Shown here: positions 52,108-62,362 of the stretch, in pieces
Position numbering within the stretch: the stretch's first letter is position 1
How the letters are laid out: every line of letters starts with the position of its first letter
Source: Geopsychrobacter electrodiphilus DSM 16401
GTDB taxonomy: Bacteria > Desulfobacterota > Desulfuromonadia > Desulfuromonadales > Geopsychrobacteraceae
Length of the DNA stretch: 64,000 bases
Assembly: GCF_000384395.1 (NCBI RefSeq)
Contig: NZ_ARWE01000001.1
Location: 1,700,894 to 1,764,893, forward strand
Direction of reading: 5' to 3'
Program-made: the position numbers and the translations under genes
Notes under the pieces: generated by a model
Database searches by the model: none
What the model saw: only the letters and a program-made list of their open reading frames with translations
What the model was told of the DNA's origin: nothing

Positions 52108-53391
52108 TTGAAAAATAGTTCATCTTCACTTTTGGTACGCTTAGGTTGCTGGCCCAGCGTTTTTGTTTTTTTGCTAACTCTTGCCCTTGTCTCAGGATGC
52201 GCATTTTCTCCCCCTACAGAGCCTGTGCCAGGTGGGGATGGAATTATTTCGGGCGAGGACGTCGCATTAGAACAACTGGCCTTTGAGCGAATGCTTCAGA
52301 AGGGAGGAGGCCGTTTCGGTGACCCCATCCTGACCAATTTCGTTAATACTGTTGGGCAAAGACTGGCTAAATTGAGTCAACGGACCGACATTAAGTTCCA
52401 GTTCGCAGTCAATAACGATTCAACTCCCACTGCATTCGATCTGCCGGGCGGGTATATCGCCCTGTCGCGCGGTTTATTGGTCAATCTTGGGAATGAAACG
52501 CAGCTCGCGGCCATTCTGAGTCATGAAATTGGTCATGTCACGGCGGGGCACTCTGCAGGTCGAATGAAAGGTTGGTCAGGTTCTGCAAACACCCCGGAGA
52601 TGACCAATGCGCTTAGTGATGATGCGGCCAGCCTGTCTGTAAAGCCTTATTCCATAGATCAGGAGCTTGAAGCTGATCGACTCGGGATTGATTTGATGGT
52701 CAGAGCCGGTTATGCCCCCGTCAGCGCGGCATTTGTGGAGGAAGATATTTTTCATTCTGCTGGACAGGCTGCTAAATCACAAAGGCTGAATGGACTGATA
52801 CTTGACCACCCCCTTTCGACTCGGCGGATTACTGAAAATCGTCATGATATCCAACAAAAATATCCGCAAATCGTCGGTGGTGTCGGGGATAGGGCGGTGT
52901 TTTCTTTAGCCTTCGACAGGTTAATTCGCACCAGACAAGGTTTTGATCTTTTTGACCAGGCGCGACAATTAGAGCGACAGGGTGAACGTTCAGAGGCGAT
53001 TAAGGTCTATCATCAGGCTTTAATGGAAGCTCCAGATGAGCCTGCCATTTTATGCAGTCTGGGCTTGGCCTATCTCCGCAGCGATGATCTGATTCCGGCA
53101 AGGCGTTATCTGATTAAAGCGGTAAATCTTCAGGCCGATTATTATCAGTCGCGGCTGGCCCTCGGCTACATATATCGACAGAAGCATCAATATTGGCAGG
53201 CCCTGGAGGACCTTGAGGCCGGATATCAACTGTTGCCGACCATTGAAGGGGCGTATCTGCTCGCGGAAGTGCGCGAGCTGGTGGGCGATAAACAGGGCTC
53301 CAGCAAGCTCTATGCGGCGGTCGCCGAGGCGGATGCTACGGGGAAGCTGGGTTTAAGTGCCGCGGCAAAATTGAAACAGATGGAAAAGTAA
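52108..53391 (+). CDS. M48 family metalloprotease lipoprotein with TPR domain (BepA-like)
   Basis: A 427-residue protein with a TTG start (GAGGG upstream). Lipoprotein signal with Cys31 in LVSGC. M48 motif HEIGHVTAGH (139-148) and third ligand Glu in ELEADRLGIDLM. From about residue 280 TPR repeats (AIKVYHQALMEAPDEPA...). The architecture equals BepA (YfgC), which supervises outer-membrane protein assembly from the periplasm. It overlaps the next gene by 1 bp (TAATG). Confidence 0.9.
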   Translation: MKNSSSSLLVRLGCWPSVFVFLLTLALVSGCAFSPPTEPVPGGDGIISGEDVALEQLAFERMLQKGGGRFGDPILTNFVNTVGQRLAKLSQRTDIKFQFAVNNDSTPTAFDLPGGYIALSRGLLVNLGNETQLAAILSHEIGHVTAGHSAGRMKGWSGSANTPEMTNALSDDAASLSVKPYSIDQELEADRLGIDLMVRAGYAPVSAAFVEEDIFHSAGQAAKSQRLNGLILDHPLSTRRITENRHDIQQKYPQIVGGVGDRAVFSLAFDRLIRTRQGFDLFDQARQLERQGERSEAIKVYHQALMEAPDEPAILCSLGLAYLRSDDLIPARRYLIKAVNLQADYYQSRLALGYIYRQKHQYWQALEDLEAGYQLLPTIEGAYLLAEVRELVGDKQGSSKLYAAVAEADATGKLGLSAAAKLKQMEK

Positions 53392-53873
53392 TGGGTCAGC
53401 ACAGAATCGATACAGACGAAAAAGTTCTTTGGCAGGGACGCCCGGCGCCACGTTGTTACACCTTTCGACTCTGGAAACAAGCTCTCGCCGGGAGCGCCCT
53501 GTTTCTGATCAGCAGCTTCTGGCTGATGCTCGCGCTTCAGCTGAGAGGGGATGGTTATCCCTTCTGGCTGGTGATGCTGCCAATCCCTCTTCTTCTGGTC
53601 AGTTTTATTTTGGGGCCGCTACAGATTCCTGTCGCGCGCTGGCGCTGGGCCAAAATTTTTTATCAATTAACCGAGACGCGAATAATTTTTTCCAACACCC
53701 GGAGTGTCAGACTTATCGACATCGAAGGTCTTAAAACCAGGAAGTTTGGCGCACAGCTGGCCAGTTTTCGGGTGGAGAACAATCAGGGGAAGGCAATTGT
53801 CCTCCACTGCATAGAGTATCCCGATATGCTTCTCGCACTGCTGACGCAGCACTGCCCAAATCTCAAGGTTTGA
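53391..53873 (+). CDS. bacterial PH domain membrane protein
   Basis: A 160-residue protein with two transmembrane helices (about 29-50 and 58-80) and a C-terminal PH-like domain with YQLTETRIIFSN and VRLIDIEGLKTRKFG. The helices-plus-PH layout is typical of YdbS/DUF304-type proteins of unknown role. Translationally coupled to the M48 protease. Confidence 0.78.
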   Translation: MGQHRIDTDEKVLWQGRPAPRCYTFRLWKQALAGSALFLISSFWLMLALQLRGDGYPFWLVMLPIPLLLVSFILGPLQIPVARWRWAKIFYQLTETRIIFSNTRSVRLIDIEGLKTRKFGAQLASFRVENNQGKAIVLHCIEYPDMLLALLTQHCPNLKV

Positions 53874-53934
53874 CGGCCGTCCCCCTCAAAGGTACTATGC
53901 GCCAATTTTAACCCTACTGGCAGGATGTGTCATC

Positions 53935-55260
53935 ATGCAAAAATGCTTTTACCTTGAAACTTTCGGCTGTCAGATGAATGTGGTCGATTCCGAACGGATC
54001 GTCAGCATGTTGGTCGAAATTGGTTATCAACGCGTTAACTCAGCTGAAGCTGCCGATCTGGTGCTGCTCAACACCTGTAGTGTGCGCGATAAAGCAGAGC
54101 GCAAGGTTTATGGCCATCTGGGCCGATTCAAGCCGATCAAGGATGCGCGCCCCGAACTGATTATCGGCGTCGGCGGCTGCGTCGCCGAGCAGGAAGGGGA
54201 GAAGATGCTTGCCGAAGTCCCTTATCTCGACCTGGTCTTCGGGACGCACAATGTGCACCGCCTGCCAGAACTTGTGCAGCAGGCCGAAGCCGGACATCGA
54301 CGGCTGAGCGTCACCGGCTTTCTTGATCGCGAAACCCGGCTTAATCTCTTTCCGCAGCGCAGTGAACTTGATGGCGTCACCCGTTTTGTTACGGTAATGC
54401 AGGGTTGCGATAATTTCTGCTCGTACTGCATCGTTCCGCATGTGCGCGGCCGTGAAATCAGTCGACCCAGTAAAGATATTCTGGCTGAAGTTGAATTATT
54501 GGTCGCGCAAGGTGTGCGCGAAGTGACGCTCTTGGGACAAAATGTTAACTCTTACGGGAATAAAGAGCCGGGTGAACTCAATTTTGCTCAATTGGTGCGC
54601 AAGGTCGCTGCGATCAGAGGCCTGTCACGTTTGCGCTTTACCACCAGTCATCCCAAGGATCTTTCGGACGAGTTGATTGCCTGTTTTGCCGAGTTGGAGA
54701 ATTTGTGTCACCATCTGCATCTCCCGGTACAATGTGGTTCCAACGAAATTCTGAAGCAGATGAATCGTGGCTATACACGCGAAGAGTATCTTGAAACAGT
54801 TAAAAAGTTGAAACTGGCCTGCCCTGATATCCGTTTGACCACCGATGTTATAGTCGGGTTTCCAGGTGAGACAGAAGAAGATTTTCAGCAGACTCTCGAT
54901 CTGGTGACCGAGGTTGGTTATGCTGACGCGTTCACCTTTCTTTATTCCAGGCGCAGCGGAACTGCGGCGGCAGAACTGGAGGACAAGGTCGGTGCGCGGG
55001 TGAAACAGCAACAATTTGATCGACTCCTCGCGCTCCAACAGGAGAACAGCCGCCGCATCTGGGCTTCAGATTTGGGCCGCAGTGTGTCTGTTTTGGTTGA
55101 AGGGGAAAGCCGACAAGGGGAAGGTCAGATGTTCGGGCGCTCAACCTGGAACAGGATCGTCAATTTTGCCGGCTCGCCGGAGCTTCTTGGTCAAACCGTA
55201 ACCGTTAAAATTACCAAGGTGTTTCGTAATTCAAGCCTGGGTGAGTTATTGCCCGGGTAA
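53935..55260 (+). CDS. miaB: tRNA-2-methylthio-N6-isopentenyladenosine synthase MiaB
   Basis: A 441-residue radical SAM methylthiotransferase acting on A37 of tRNA. N-terminal cluster cysteines in FGCQMNVVDSE, NTCSVRDKAE and GVGGCVAEQEG; radical SAM motif CDNFCSYCIVPHVRG; C-terminal TRAM domain (VSVLVEGESRQGEGQMFG). Canonical length. A related enzyme, MtaB, begins at 63433. Confidence 0.97.
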   Translation: MQKCFYLETFGCQMNVVDSERIVSMLVEIGYQRVNSAEAADLVLLNTCSVRDKAERKVYGHLGRFKPIKDARPELIIGVGGCVAEQEGEKMLAEVPYLDLVFGTHNVHRLPELVQQAEAGHRRLSVTGFLDRETRLNLFPQRSELDGVTRFVTVMQGCDNFCSYCIVPHVRGREISRPSKDILAEVELLVAQGVREVTLLGQNVNSYGNKEPGELNFAQLVRKVAAIRGLSRLRFTTSHPKDLSDELIACFAELENLCHHLHLPVQCGSNEILKQMNRGYTREEYLETVKKLKLACPDIRLTTDVIVGFPGETEEDFQQTLDLVTEVGYADAFTFLYSRRSGTAAAELEDKVGARVKQQQFDRLLALQQENSRRIWASDLGRSVSVLVEGESRQGEGQMFGRSTWNRIVNFAGSPELLGQTVTVKITKVFRNSSLGELLPG

Positions 55261-55286
55261 TCACATTTTAACTATGGAGATTGACC

Positions 55287-55943
55287 ATGATCGATCTGCA
55301 CTCCCATACATTTTTTAGTGACGGTGAACTCGGGCCTGCCGAGCTGGTGCGTCGCGCGGCGGTTGCCGGGTATCGTGCCCTCGCGATCACGGATCACGCC
55401 GATCAGAGCAACATCTGTTCACTCCTGACTCGCCTGCGGCCTGTGGTTGACGAACTCGGCGCGGCCAATGGCTTAATCCTGCTGGCCGGAGCAGAATTGA
55501 CTCACGTGCCGCCGAAGATGATTGCAGATGTTGTGAAAATGGGCCGCGACCATGGTGCACAGATCATCTCTGTTCATGGTGAAACCATTGTCGAGCCGGT
55601 GATTGAAGGGACCAACCGCGCTGCGATTGAGGCCGGAGTCGACATCCTGGCTCATCCCGGGCTGATCACTGCTGAAGATGTGCAGCTGGCTGCGGACCGA
55701 GGTGTTTTCCTCGAGATTACAACCCGGAAGGGCCATTCGCTGACCAACGGGCATGTCGCTAAGCTCGCCCTTCAGTATGGGGCGCGACTTGTTATCAATA
55801 ATGACGCCCACGCTCCAGGCGACCTGGTCTCACTTGAACTGGCGCGTAAGATCGCCTTGGGTGCAGGGATGACAGTTGCCCAGTTTGAACAGGCGCAAAT
55901 AAACTCTCTTGAGCTGGTCAAACGAGGCCAACATGCTGCCTGA
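55287..55943 (+). CDS. PHP-domain phosphatase (histidinol-phosphatase-type)
   Basis: A 218-residue PHP metallo-phosphoesterase from ATG 55287. Metal ligands: DLHSHTFFSDGE, AITDHADQ, HGETIVEP, LAHPGLIT and INNDAHAP. The class includes histidinol phosphatase and nucleases; the substrate is unknown. It overlaps the M42 peptidase start by 11 bp. Confidence 0.85.
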   Translation: MIDLHSHTFFSDGELGPAELVRRAAVAGYRALAITDHADQSNICSLLTRLRPVVDELGAANGLILLAGAELTHVPPKMIADVVKMGRDHGAQIISVHGETIVEPVIEGTNRAAIEAGVDILAHPGLITAEDVQLAADRGVFLEITTRKGHSLTNGHVAKLALQYGARLVINNDAHAPGDLVSLELARKIALGAGMTVAQFEQAQINSLELVKRGQHAA

Positions 55944-57009
55944 TACAGAATTTAAGCTGTTAAAAGAGTTAGTTGAGGCCCCGAGCCCCTCAGGCTTTGA
56001 AACTCCGGCGCAAAGAGTAATTCAGCACTATTTAGCCCCGCTGGCGGATCAGATGACCTCCGATGTCATGGGAAATTTAATGGCAACACTTGAGGGCCGC
56101 GGTGGGCCACGCGTGATGTTGGCTGGTCATTGTGATGAAATCGGCTTCATGGCGCAGTACGTCACCGATGAAGGCTTTATCTATTTTGGCGCCATCGGCG
56201 GCGTTGATCCTCATCTGTCTCCCGGGCAGCGGATTAACATTCAAACAAAAAACGGTCCAGTAAAAGGAATCATCGGTAAAAAGGCGATCCATCTGATCGA
56301 AACCAAGGATCGAGATACGGTCATTAAACTGAAGGATCAGTATATTGATATCGGATGCAGCAGCCGCGAGGAGGTTGAGAAGCTGGTGCAAATTGGCGAT
56401 CCAATTACTTTTTCAGTCGGACTTGAGCGCTTACAGAACGGACGCCTGACCTCCAGGGCTCTTGATGACAAGATGGGGGTTTTTATTGTAACCCAGGTTT
56501 TGGCAGGAGTTAAGGCCGCTGGCGGCGCTGAAGCTGAGTTAATCTGTGTGAGTACCGTGCAGGAGGAAGTCGGCCTGCGAGGAGGAACTACCAGTGGTTA
56601 TGGGGTAAATCCAGATTTGGCAATAGTTGTCGAGGTTACCCATGCTACTGATACCCCCGATGTTGAAGCCCGAGGAATTGGCCGGGTTCAGGTTGGAAAG
56701 GGGCCGGTGCTCTCCCGTGGGGCGAATATTAATCCGGTGCTCTTTAATCTGCTGGTTGAAACCGCCGCAAAAGAGCAGATTCCGTTGCAGATAATTGGTG
56801 CGCCGCGGGCTACCGGGACCGATGCCAATGCCTTGCAACTCTCCCGTGGGGGAGTCGCTACGGCCCTGCTCGGTATTCCGCTGCGTTATATGCACACACC
56901 CGTAGAATTGCTTGCCGAAAGTGACTTGCAGGCTGCCAGCAGATTGTTGACGGCCTTTGTCCTCAGGCTCGAAAAAAACCAGTCTTTTTTGCCACTTTGC
57001 CTAGAATAA
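55933..57009 (+). CDS. M42 family aminopeptidase
   Basis: A 358-residue dinuclear zinc peptidase from ATG 55933. Ligands: GHCDEIGFM, RALDDKMG, QEEVGLRG and VVEVTHATDTPD; C-terminal HTPVELL. M42 enzymes form dodecameric aminopeptidases or endoglucanase-like proteins. The 3' end overlaps the convergent VanZ-like gene by 47 bp. Confidence 0.9.
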   Translation: MLPDTEFKLLKELVEAPSPSGFETPAQRVIQHYLAPLADQMTSDVMGNLMATLEGRGGPRVMLAGHCDEIGFMAQYVTDEGFIYFGAIGGVDPHLSPGQRINIQTKNGPVKGIIGKKAIHLIETKDRDTVIKLKDQYIDIGCSSREEVEKLVQIGDPITFSVGLERLQNGRLTSRALDDKMGVFIVTQVLAGVKAAGGAEAELICVSTVQEEVGLRGGTTSGYGVNPDLAIVVEVTHATDTPDVEARGIGRVQVGKGPVLSRGANINPVLFNLLVETAAKEQIPLQIIGAPRATGTDANALQLSRGGVATALLGIPLRYMHTPVELLAESDLQAASRLLTAFVLRLEKNQSFLPLCLE

Positions 57010-57322
57010 AGCTGAGTCCCAATCCAAGGGTCAAGCCGAAAGCATTGGCCAGAATGTCGAGCAGGGAAAATTGGCGGTGGGGAATGAAATGTTGAATGAC
57101 TTCGATCATCACTGAATAACCGAGCAGCGCCGCAAAAATAAGCTTCCAGGAAAATCTTTGGTGGTACGCCAGCGAGCAGGAGAGGAACAAGGCCAGATAT
57201 CCAAGGCTGTGCAGGGCTTTGTCTGAATATCCCTCAAGGGCCTGGGGCAGGGATGGAATCAGCCCCAGATAACTGCAGAAGAGCAGAAAACCCCAGAATT
57301 GGAAGTGATAGATTTTTTTCAT
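56963..57322 (-). CDS. VanZ-like membrane protein
   Basis: A 119-residue protein from the ATG at 57322. Four hydrophobic helices and the VanZ pattern SDKALHSLGYLALF, IEVIQHFIPHRQFSLLDILANAFG. Role unknown outside teicoplanin resistance. It is downstream of fumarase on the same strand, separated by a hairpin terminator. Confidence 0.82.
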   Translation of the reverse strand: MKKIYHFQFWGFLLFCSYLGLIPSLPQALEGYSDKALHSLGYLALFLSCSLAYHQRFSWKLIFAALLGYSVMIEVIQHFIPHRQFSLLDILANAFGLTLGLGLSFILGKVAKKTGFFRA

Positions 57323-57343
57323 AGGTGTCGTTAAATTCACAAA

Positions 57344-57375
57344 AGCCCCCGGCTGAATGGCCGGGGGCTTTCTTT
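57344..57375. terminator. terminator between fumarase and the VanZ-like gene
   Basis: A perfect 10 bp stem AGCCCCCGGC / GCCGGGGGCT with a TGAATG loop; T-rich on the plus side and A-run on the minus side, so it can act in both directions. Confidence 0.88.
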
Positions 57376-57396
57376 ATAAAGAGGGTTCGTAACCTG

Positions 57397-59019
57397 TTAT
57401 AGCCCGAGCTGCTTGAAAAAGTCATTTCCTTTATCGTCAACCAGAACGAACGCAGGAAAGTTAACGACGTCGATCTTCCAGACAGCCTCCATTCCCAGTT
57501 CGGGGAAATCAAGACATTCGACTTTTTTGATATTTTCATCGGCTAACAAAGCCGCGGGGCCACCGATGGACCCGAGATAAAACCCGCCGAATTTCTTGCA
57601 GGCATCTGTAACCTGCTGACTGCGGTTACCTTTGGCGATCATGACCATTGACCCGCCATTTTCCTGTAACAGTCCGACGTAGCTGTCCATCCGACCCGCG
57701 GTGGTTGGTCCAAATGAGCCAGAGGGCCGTCCTGCAGGAGTTTTAGCCGGTCCGGCATAATAGATCGGGTGTTTCTTCAGGTAGTCGGGGAGGGGTTTGC
57801 CAGCGTCAAGAATCTCCTTAAATTTGGCGTGGGCAATGTCGCGGCCGACAACGATAGTGCCGTTAAGAAGCAGGGCGTCTCCGCACTTGAGTTTGGTCAG
57901 CTGCGCAAGGATCTCACCCATTGGCTGATTCAAATCGATTTTGGTGCCATGTTCATGTTTGGCAAGACGCATCTCTTCAGGAAGCAGACGACCCGGATTC
58001 TTGTCCATCTCTTCGACAAATAAACCCTCACGCGTGATTTTGGCTTTGATGTTACGGTCGGCCGAACAGGAGACCGCCATACCGACGGGGCAAGAAGCAC
58101 CGTGTCGGGGCAGGCGGACGATGCGTACATCGTGCGCAAAGTATTTGCCGCCGAACTGAGCGCCGATCCCGAGCTTGTGAGCGGCCTCAAGAATTTTGGC
58201 TTCAAGTGCAATGTCGCGAAAGGCCTGACCATGTTTATTGCCCTCGGTCGGCAGGCCGTCGAGATATTTGGCGGTGGCGAGTTTGACGGTCTTCATGCAG
58301 GCGTCGGCCGAAGTCCCGCCGATGACAAACGCAATATGATAGGGAGGGCAGGCCGCCGTGCCGAGATATTTCATTTTTTCGATCAGGAATTTTTCTAGGG
58401 TTGCCGGGTTCAGCAACGCTTTGGTTTCTTGATAGAGCATCGTTTTATTAGCGCTGCCGCCGCCCTTGGCGACAAATAGAAATTTGTAGGCGTCACCTTC
58501 GGTGGCATAAAGATCAATCTGAGCCGGCAGGTTGGTCCCGGTATTCACTTCTGTGTACATGTCGAGTGCCACTGTCTGACTGTAACGCAGGCTGTTCTCG
58601 GTATAGGTCTGATAAACACCTTTCGAGAGCATCTCTTCGTCGTTCGCTCCTGTCCAGACCTGTTGGCCCTTCTTTGCAACTATGGTGGCGGTCCCGGTAT
58701 CCTGGCAGGTCGGTAATTCGAACTGGGCGGCGACCATCGCATTGCGCAGGAAGGCCATGGCGACCCCCTTGTCATTATTGGAAGCTTCAGGATCTTGTAA
58801 AATTCTGGCGACACTTTCATTGTGCTCTGGGCGCAAAAGATAGGACACATCACGCATTGCCGTATTGCTCAGAACAGTCAAGGCTTCGGGTGCCACCTTG
58901 AGAATTTCCTTGCCATCAAAGTCAGCGACACTGACAAACTTTTCAGAACCTTCAATTTTGTAGTAACGGGTCTTGTCTTTAGCCAGGGGGAATGGCTCCT
59001 GGTAGAAGAAATCGGGCAT
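57397..59019 (-). CDS. fumarate hydratase class I (Fe-S, two domains fused)
   Basis: A 540-residue iron-sulfur fumarase interconverting fumarate and malate. Cluster cysteines in [18 protein letters not shown] and [15 protein letters not shown]; also GNKHGQ and the C-terminal domain [18 protein letters not shown] (quoted in part). Oxygen-sensitive class I type, usual in anaerobes. The single-chain form (both alpha and beta parts) equals FumA/FumB. Confidence 0.95.
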   Translation of the reverse strand: MPDFFYQEPFPLAKDKTRYYKIEGSEKFVSVADFDGKEILKVAPEALTVLSNTAMRDVSYLLRPEHNESVARILQDPEASNNDKGVAMAFLRNAMVAAQFELPTCQDTGTATIVAKKGQQVWTGANDEEMLSKGVYQTYTENSLRYSQTVALDMYTEVNTGTNLPAQIDLYATEGDAYKFLFVAKGGGSANKTMLYQETKALLNPATLEKFLIEKMKYLGTAACPPYHIAFVIGGTSADACMKTVKLATAKYLDGLPTEGNKHGQAFRDIALEAKILEAAHKLGIGAQFGGKYFAHDVRIVRLPRHGASCPVGMAVSCSADRNIKAKITREGLFVEEMDKNPGRLLPEEMRLAKHEHGTKIDLNQPMGEILAQLTKLKCGDALLLNGTIVVGRDIAHAKFKEILDAGKPLPDYLKKHPIYYAGPAKTPAGRPSGSFGPTTAGRMDSYVGLLQENGGSMVMIAKGNRSQQVTDACKKFGGFYLGSIGGPAALLADENIKKVECLDFPELGMEAVWKIDVVNFPAFVLVDDKGNDFFKQLGL

Positions 59020-59086
59020 AATTCTGACTCCTTATCGAATGAAAGGTCATTATGAATAAAAGCAAACAGCGCTAAAACAGATTTGC

Positions 59087-59115
59087 ATTATATGTATATT
59101 GTATACACTTGTCGA
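59087..59115 (-). promoter_or_regulatory. sigma-70 promoter of fumarase with internal palindrome
   Basis: On the minus strand TCGACA, a 17 bp spacer and TATAAT, 68 bp before the fumarase start. The spacer holds an inverted repeat TGTATA-TTG-TATACA (59093-59107), a possible operator for a repressor that would block RNA polymerase. Confidence 0.55.
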
Positions 59116-59271
59116 TAGAAGGTCAGCATATTTTAGCTGCTTTGATCCAACCTGTTGGGGATCAGTTTTGACATTATATAATGCCGCCAGTAGCGAATTA
59201 ACTCCGAGGCCCACCTGCTTAAGCAGTATCCTTGGGCGTTCCTGAGCAGCAACCAGCTGATAATAATATAT

Positions 59272-59737
59272 ATGATAAGGTCATGCGAGACCTGTAACAA
59301 ATTACCTGTCGAAAAGCTGTTCCAGGCTGAAGACCCTTTCCTGGCGAGGATCTTAAATCTGCTAAATTCTGACCTTGATACTTCGCAGGTTGTGCAAAGA
59401 GTTGTTGCGGCGATCAGGCAGGTTATGGAGGTTCATTGTTGCTCAATCACCATGGTGCGCGAGGACAATAGAGTCGGCTCCGTCATGGCATCAAGCGCCG
59501 ACATTGATCTTGTCGGTTACTGATACGGGCCCCGGGATTTCTGCAAATTTACTGCCACGACTGTTCGAAGAATTCAGCCATGGTCGTAGCCCTGATGATC
59601 AGTCTGGCAGCGGATTCGGCCTTTCCATCTGTCAACGGATTGTAGAAGCATATCATTGGCGCATCTGGGTCGAAAACGTCATTGGCCAAGGGGATACGCC
59701 TCACCATTTGTTTGCCGACCAGGGTTCGTTGACTTAA
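59272..59737 (+). pseudogene. decayed histidine kinase (GAF remnant joined to HATPase C-terminus)
   Basis: Two out-of-frame pieces. The first (59272-59523) reads CETCNKLPVEKLF and a GAF-like start (DTSQVVQRVVAAIRQVME) and stops after LVGY. The second, one frame over, runs from about 59510 to 59737 with the kinase G1/G2 boxes TDTGPGIS and SGSGFGLSICQRIVEAYH. The HisKA part, the N-box and most of GAF are missing. An internal deletion plus frameshift explains this. The product would be non-functional. Confidence 0.7.
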
Positions 59738-59917
59738 CTTCCTGACTAACCTGTCCATCGCCGCCAGGTTCCATTCCTCCAGCGTTTGGTTTCTTTAATA
59801 CGCGTCCAGGGTAACCCCGTTATAATTGACAATAATACTCAGGTATGCTAACCGTTACGCAATTTTTGGGAGTGTATGAATAACCATCTTTGAAATCGGT
59901 TCGGTGAAAGGACAGCT

Positions 59918-60613
59918 ATGTTTTCTAACGTTAAAGAGGATCTGAAAGCGGTTTTTGAGCGTGACCCTGCAGTGCGCAATGTTTTTGAAATAGTACTCTG
60001 CTACCCAGGGTTTCACGCGATGCTTTTTTATCGTCTTTCCCACAAGCTCTGGACACATAAGTTTTTTCTTTTAGGACGGTTTATTTCTCATCTCGGGCGA
60101 TTTTTTACCGGCATTGAGATTCATCCGGGGGCGCTGATCGGTCACGGATTCTTTATTGACCATGGCATGGGGGTTGTCATCGGTGAAACGGCTGAAATTG
60201 GCGATAACTGCACGCTCTACCATCAAGTTACCCTTGGTGGGACCTCCTGGGCCAAAGAAAAGCGGCATCCGACCCTGGGCAATAATGTTGTAGTCGGTTC
60301 GGGTGCAAAGATTCTTGGTCCTTTCAAGGTTGGTGATAACGCCAAAATTGGTTCTAATTCAGTGGTCGTTAAAGAGGTTCCCAAAAACGCCACGGTTGTT
60401 GGCGTCCCCGGCCGCATGGTCGCTTCCGGGGAGAAACCAGCCGGGGTCGATCTGCAACACGGAGATTTACCTGATCCAGTGGCCAAAGCGGTCAGCTGCA
60501 TGCTGGATCAACTCCACAGCCTTGAAGCCAAGGTCGCATCGCTGACGTCTGAGCAACATCGCCTGCAGACAGAACTTGAAGTTCTGCGCCAGCCAGAAGC
60601 GGTCGAAGAATGA
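59918..60613 (+). CDS. cysE: serine O-acetyltransferase
   Basis: A 231-residue left-handed beta-helix acyltransferase. N-terminal helical domain ([14 protein letters not shown]), hexapeptide repeats ([18 protein letters not shown], catalytic His/Asp) and GGTSW. It makes O-acetylserine for cysteine synthesis. A C-terminal coiled coil (about 190-225) extends past the usual end. It overlaps the Rrf2 regulator gene by 4 bp (ATGA). Confidence 0.94.
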   Translation: MFSNVKEDLKAVFERDPAVRNVFEIVLCYPGFHAMLFYRLSHKLWTHKFFLLGRFISHLGRFFTGIEIHPGALIGHGFFIDHGMGVVIGETAEIGDNCTLYHQVTLGGTSWAKEKRHPTLGNNVVVGSGAKILGPFKVGDNAKIGSNSVVVKEVPKNATVVGVPGRMVASGEKPAGVDLQHGDLPDPVAKAVSCMLDQLHSLEAKVASLTSEQHRLQTELEVLRQPEAVEE

Positions 60614-61032
60614 GGCTATCAACCAAGGCACAATATGCGGTCCGCGCATTGGTGAGCCTTGCCATAAACGGGGATGGAACACCGGTTTCGATTAAATCTA
60701 TTTCGGCTTGGGAAAATATTTCACTGACCTACCTCGAACAGCTTTTCGTAAAACTGCGGCGCGGGGAGATTGTTCAGAGCAGCCGTGGTCCGGGAGGGGG
60801 GTATGTGCTTGCCCGCCCGGCGGCAGATATCCGGGTCGACCAGATTATCGATACGGTTGAAGAGACATTGGTGCCGGTTTCCTGTATGGATGAGGACGGA
60901 ACCTGCGGTTGCGACTCACAGTGCGTAACTCACGCCATCTGGCAAGGCCTGGGTGAGCAGATACGGACCTTTCTCGCCTCCAAAACCCTCGAAGATCTTG
61001 CCGTTGAAGGACGTAAACGTCTCGACCGTTGA
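60610..61032 (+). CDS. Rrf2 family transcriptional regulator (IscR-like)
   Basis: A 140-residue wHTH regulator: [32 protein letters not shown] and the cluster cysteines [14 protein letters not shown]. Spacing is close to IscR (C-x5-C-x7-C), with an extra Cys, so it probably binds a Fe-S cluster and senses Fe-S or cysteine status. It lies between cysE and a cysteine desulfurase and likely controls this operon. Confidence 0.9.
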   Translation: MRLSTKAQYAVRALVSLAINGDGTPVSIKSISAWENISLTYLEQLFVKLRRGEIVQSSRGPGGGYVLARPAADIRVDQIIDTVEETLVPVSCMDEDGTCGCDSQCVTHAIWQGLGEQIRTFLASKTLEDLAVEGRKRLDR

Positions 61033-61083
61033 GTTGAGGATTCTCTTTCAACTGCTCCCTAAATTTAAGGATTCAGTCTGACC

Positions 61084-62244
61084 GTGAACCAGATATACCT
61101 TGATCACAATGCCACTACCCCGGTTTCTCCTGCAGTTTTGGCCCAGATGCTGCCCTTTTTTTCACAGCACTTTGGTAATCCTTCGAGTGTTCACTGGGCG
61201 GGTCGTGCCGTAAGTGGTGCGCTTGAAACGGCACGGGAACGGGTTGCCGCCCTGATTAATGCTTCACCTAACGAGATCGTTTTCACTTCTTGCGGCAGCG
61301 AAGCCGATAATTTGGCGATCAAAGGGACGGCTCTCGCGCATCAGGACCGAGGGCGGCATATTATTACGACGGTCGTCGAGCACCCCGCCGTGCTTGAAAG
61401 TTGTCGCTTTCTTGAACGTCAGGGCTGGCGGGTTAGTTATCTGCCGGTGGACAGTGAAGGGGCCCTGAACCTTGATCTTCTGGAAGAGTCAATCACCGCT
61501 CAGACCGTGCTTATTTCGGTGATGTGGGCCAACAATGAAACAGGCAACCTGTTCCCGATTGCCAAAATCGGTGAAATCGCCCGCCGCCACAACATCTGCT
61601 TTCATTCTGATATGGTGCAGGCGGTCGGGCGAACTGCCCTGGATGTGAAGGCCGCCGGGCTTGATCTCGCTGCTATTTCAGGGCATAAATTCGGCGCACC
61701 CAAGGGGGTCGGCGCACTCTACGTTCGAGCTGAAACCCGGCTTGAGGCTTTGATTCATGGCGGGCATCAGGAACGTCATCGACGCGGTGGAACCTCCAAT
61801 GTCGCCGGGATTATCGGGCTTGGAGCGGCGAGTGAGATCGTCTCGCGGGATCTGGATCAGAGCATTGACCAGCTCAAGCGTTTGCGTGATCGGCTGGAAG
61901 ACGGACTTTTTTCTGCTCTGACCGGGATTCACTTAAATGGTTCGGTGGATCGGCGTCAGCGTTTACCAAATACGCTCAATCTCAGTTTTGCAGGTGTCGC
62001 CGGGGAATCTTTGCTTCTGAACCTCGACCTTAAAGGGATTGCGGTCTCCTCCGGCTCTGCCTGTAGCTCGGGGACTCTCGAGCCATCACATGTTATTGCG
62101 GCGCTAGGGGTTGATCCGACCCTGGCACAGTCAAGCCTCAGGTTTAGTTTCGGTTTGGAAAACACCGAGGCTGAGGTTGATTATGTTCTGGAACAACTTC
62201 CGCCCATCGTTCAGCGGTTGCGCAAGATGAGCCCCCTTATTTAA
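61084..62244 (+). CDS. cysteine desulfurase (NifS/IscS type)
   Basis: A 386-residue PLP enzyme with a GTG start that removes sulfur from cysteine as persulfide. Motifs: YLDHNATTPV, VEHPAVLE, PLP lysine in AISGHKFGAPKGVG and the catalytic Cys in SGSACSSGTLEPSHV. No iscU follows, so its main partner may be MnmA downstream or an IscU elsewhere. Same operon as cysE and Rrf2. Confidence 0.94.
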   Translation: MNQIYLDHNATTPVSPAVLAQMLPFFSQHFGNPSSVHWAGRAVSGALETARERVAALINASPNEIVFTSCGSEADNLAIKGTALAHQDRGRHIITTVVEHPAVLESCRFLERQGWRVSYLPVDSEGALNLDLLEESITAQTVLISVMWANNETGNLFPIAKIGEIARRHNICFHSDMVQAVGRTALDVKAAGLDLAAISGHKFGAPKGVGALYVRAETRLEALIHGGHQERHRRGGTSNVAGIIGLGAASEIVSRDLDQSIDQLKRLRDRLEDGLFSALTGIHLNGSVDRRQRLPNTLNLSFAGVAGESLLLNLDLKGIAVSSGSACSSGTLEPSHVIAALGVDPTLAQSSLRFSFGLENTEAEVDYVLEQLPPIVQRLRKMSPLI

Positions 62245-62309
62245 GATAGTAATATAGCTATAAAACATATAGTTAGATACAGTTTGTTCATCTTTAACTT
62301 ATATTTACG

Positions 62310-62338
62310 GGGAGGGCTTTTTACCAGAAAGCTCTCCC
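62310..62338 (+). promoter_or_regulatory. hairpin in the mnmA leader
   Basis: An 11 bp stem GGGAGGGCTTT / AAAGCTCTCCC (one G-T pair) with a TTACCAG loop, between the desulfurase stop and mnmA. Only TT follows, so it is a poor terminator and may be a processing or attenuation structure. Confidence 0.5.
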
Positions 62339-62362
62339 TTGATGCATGATAGGATGTCTGTT

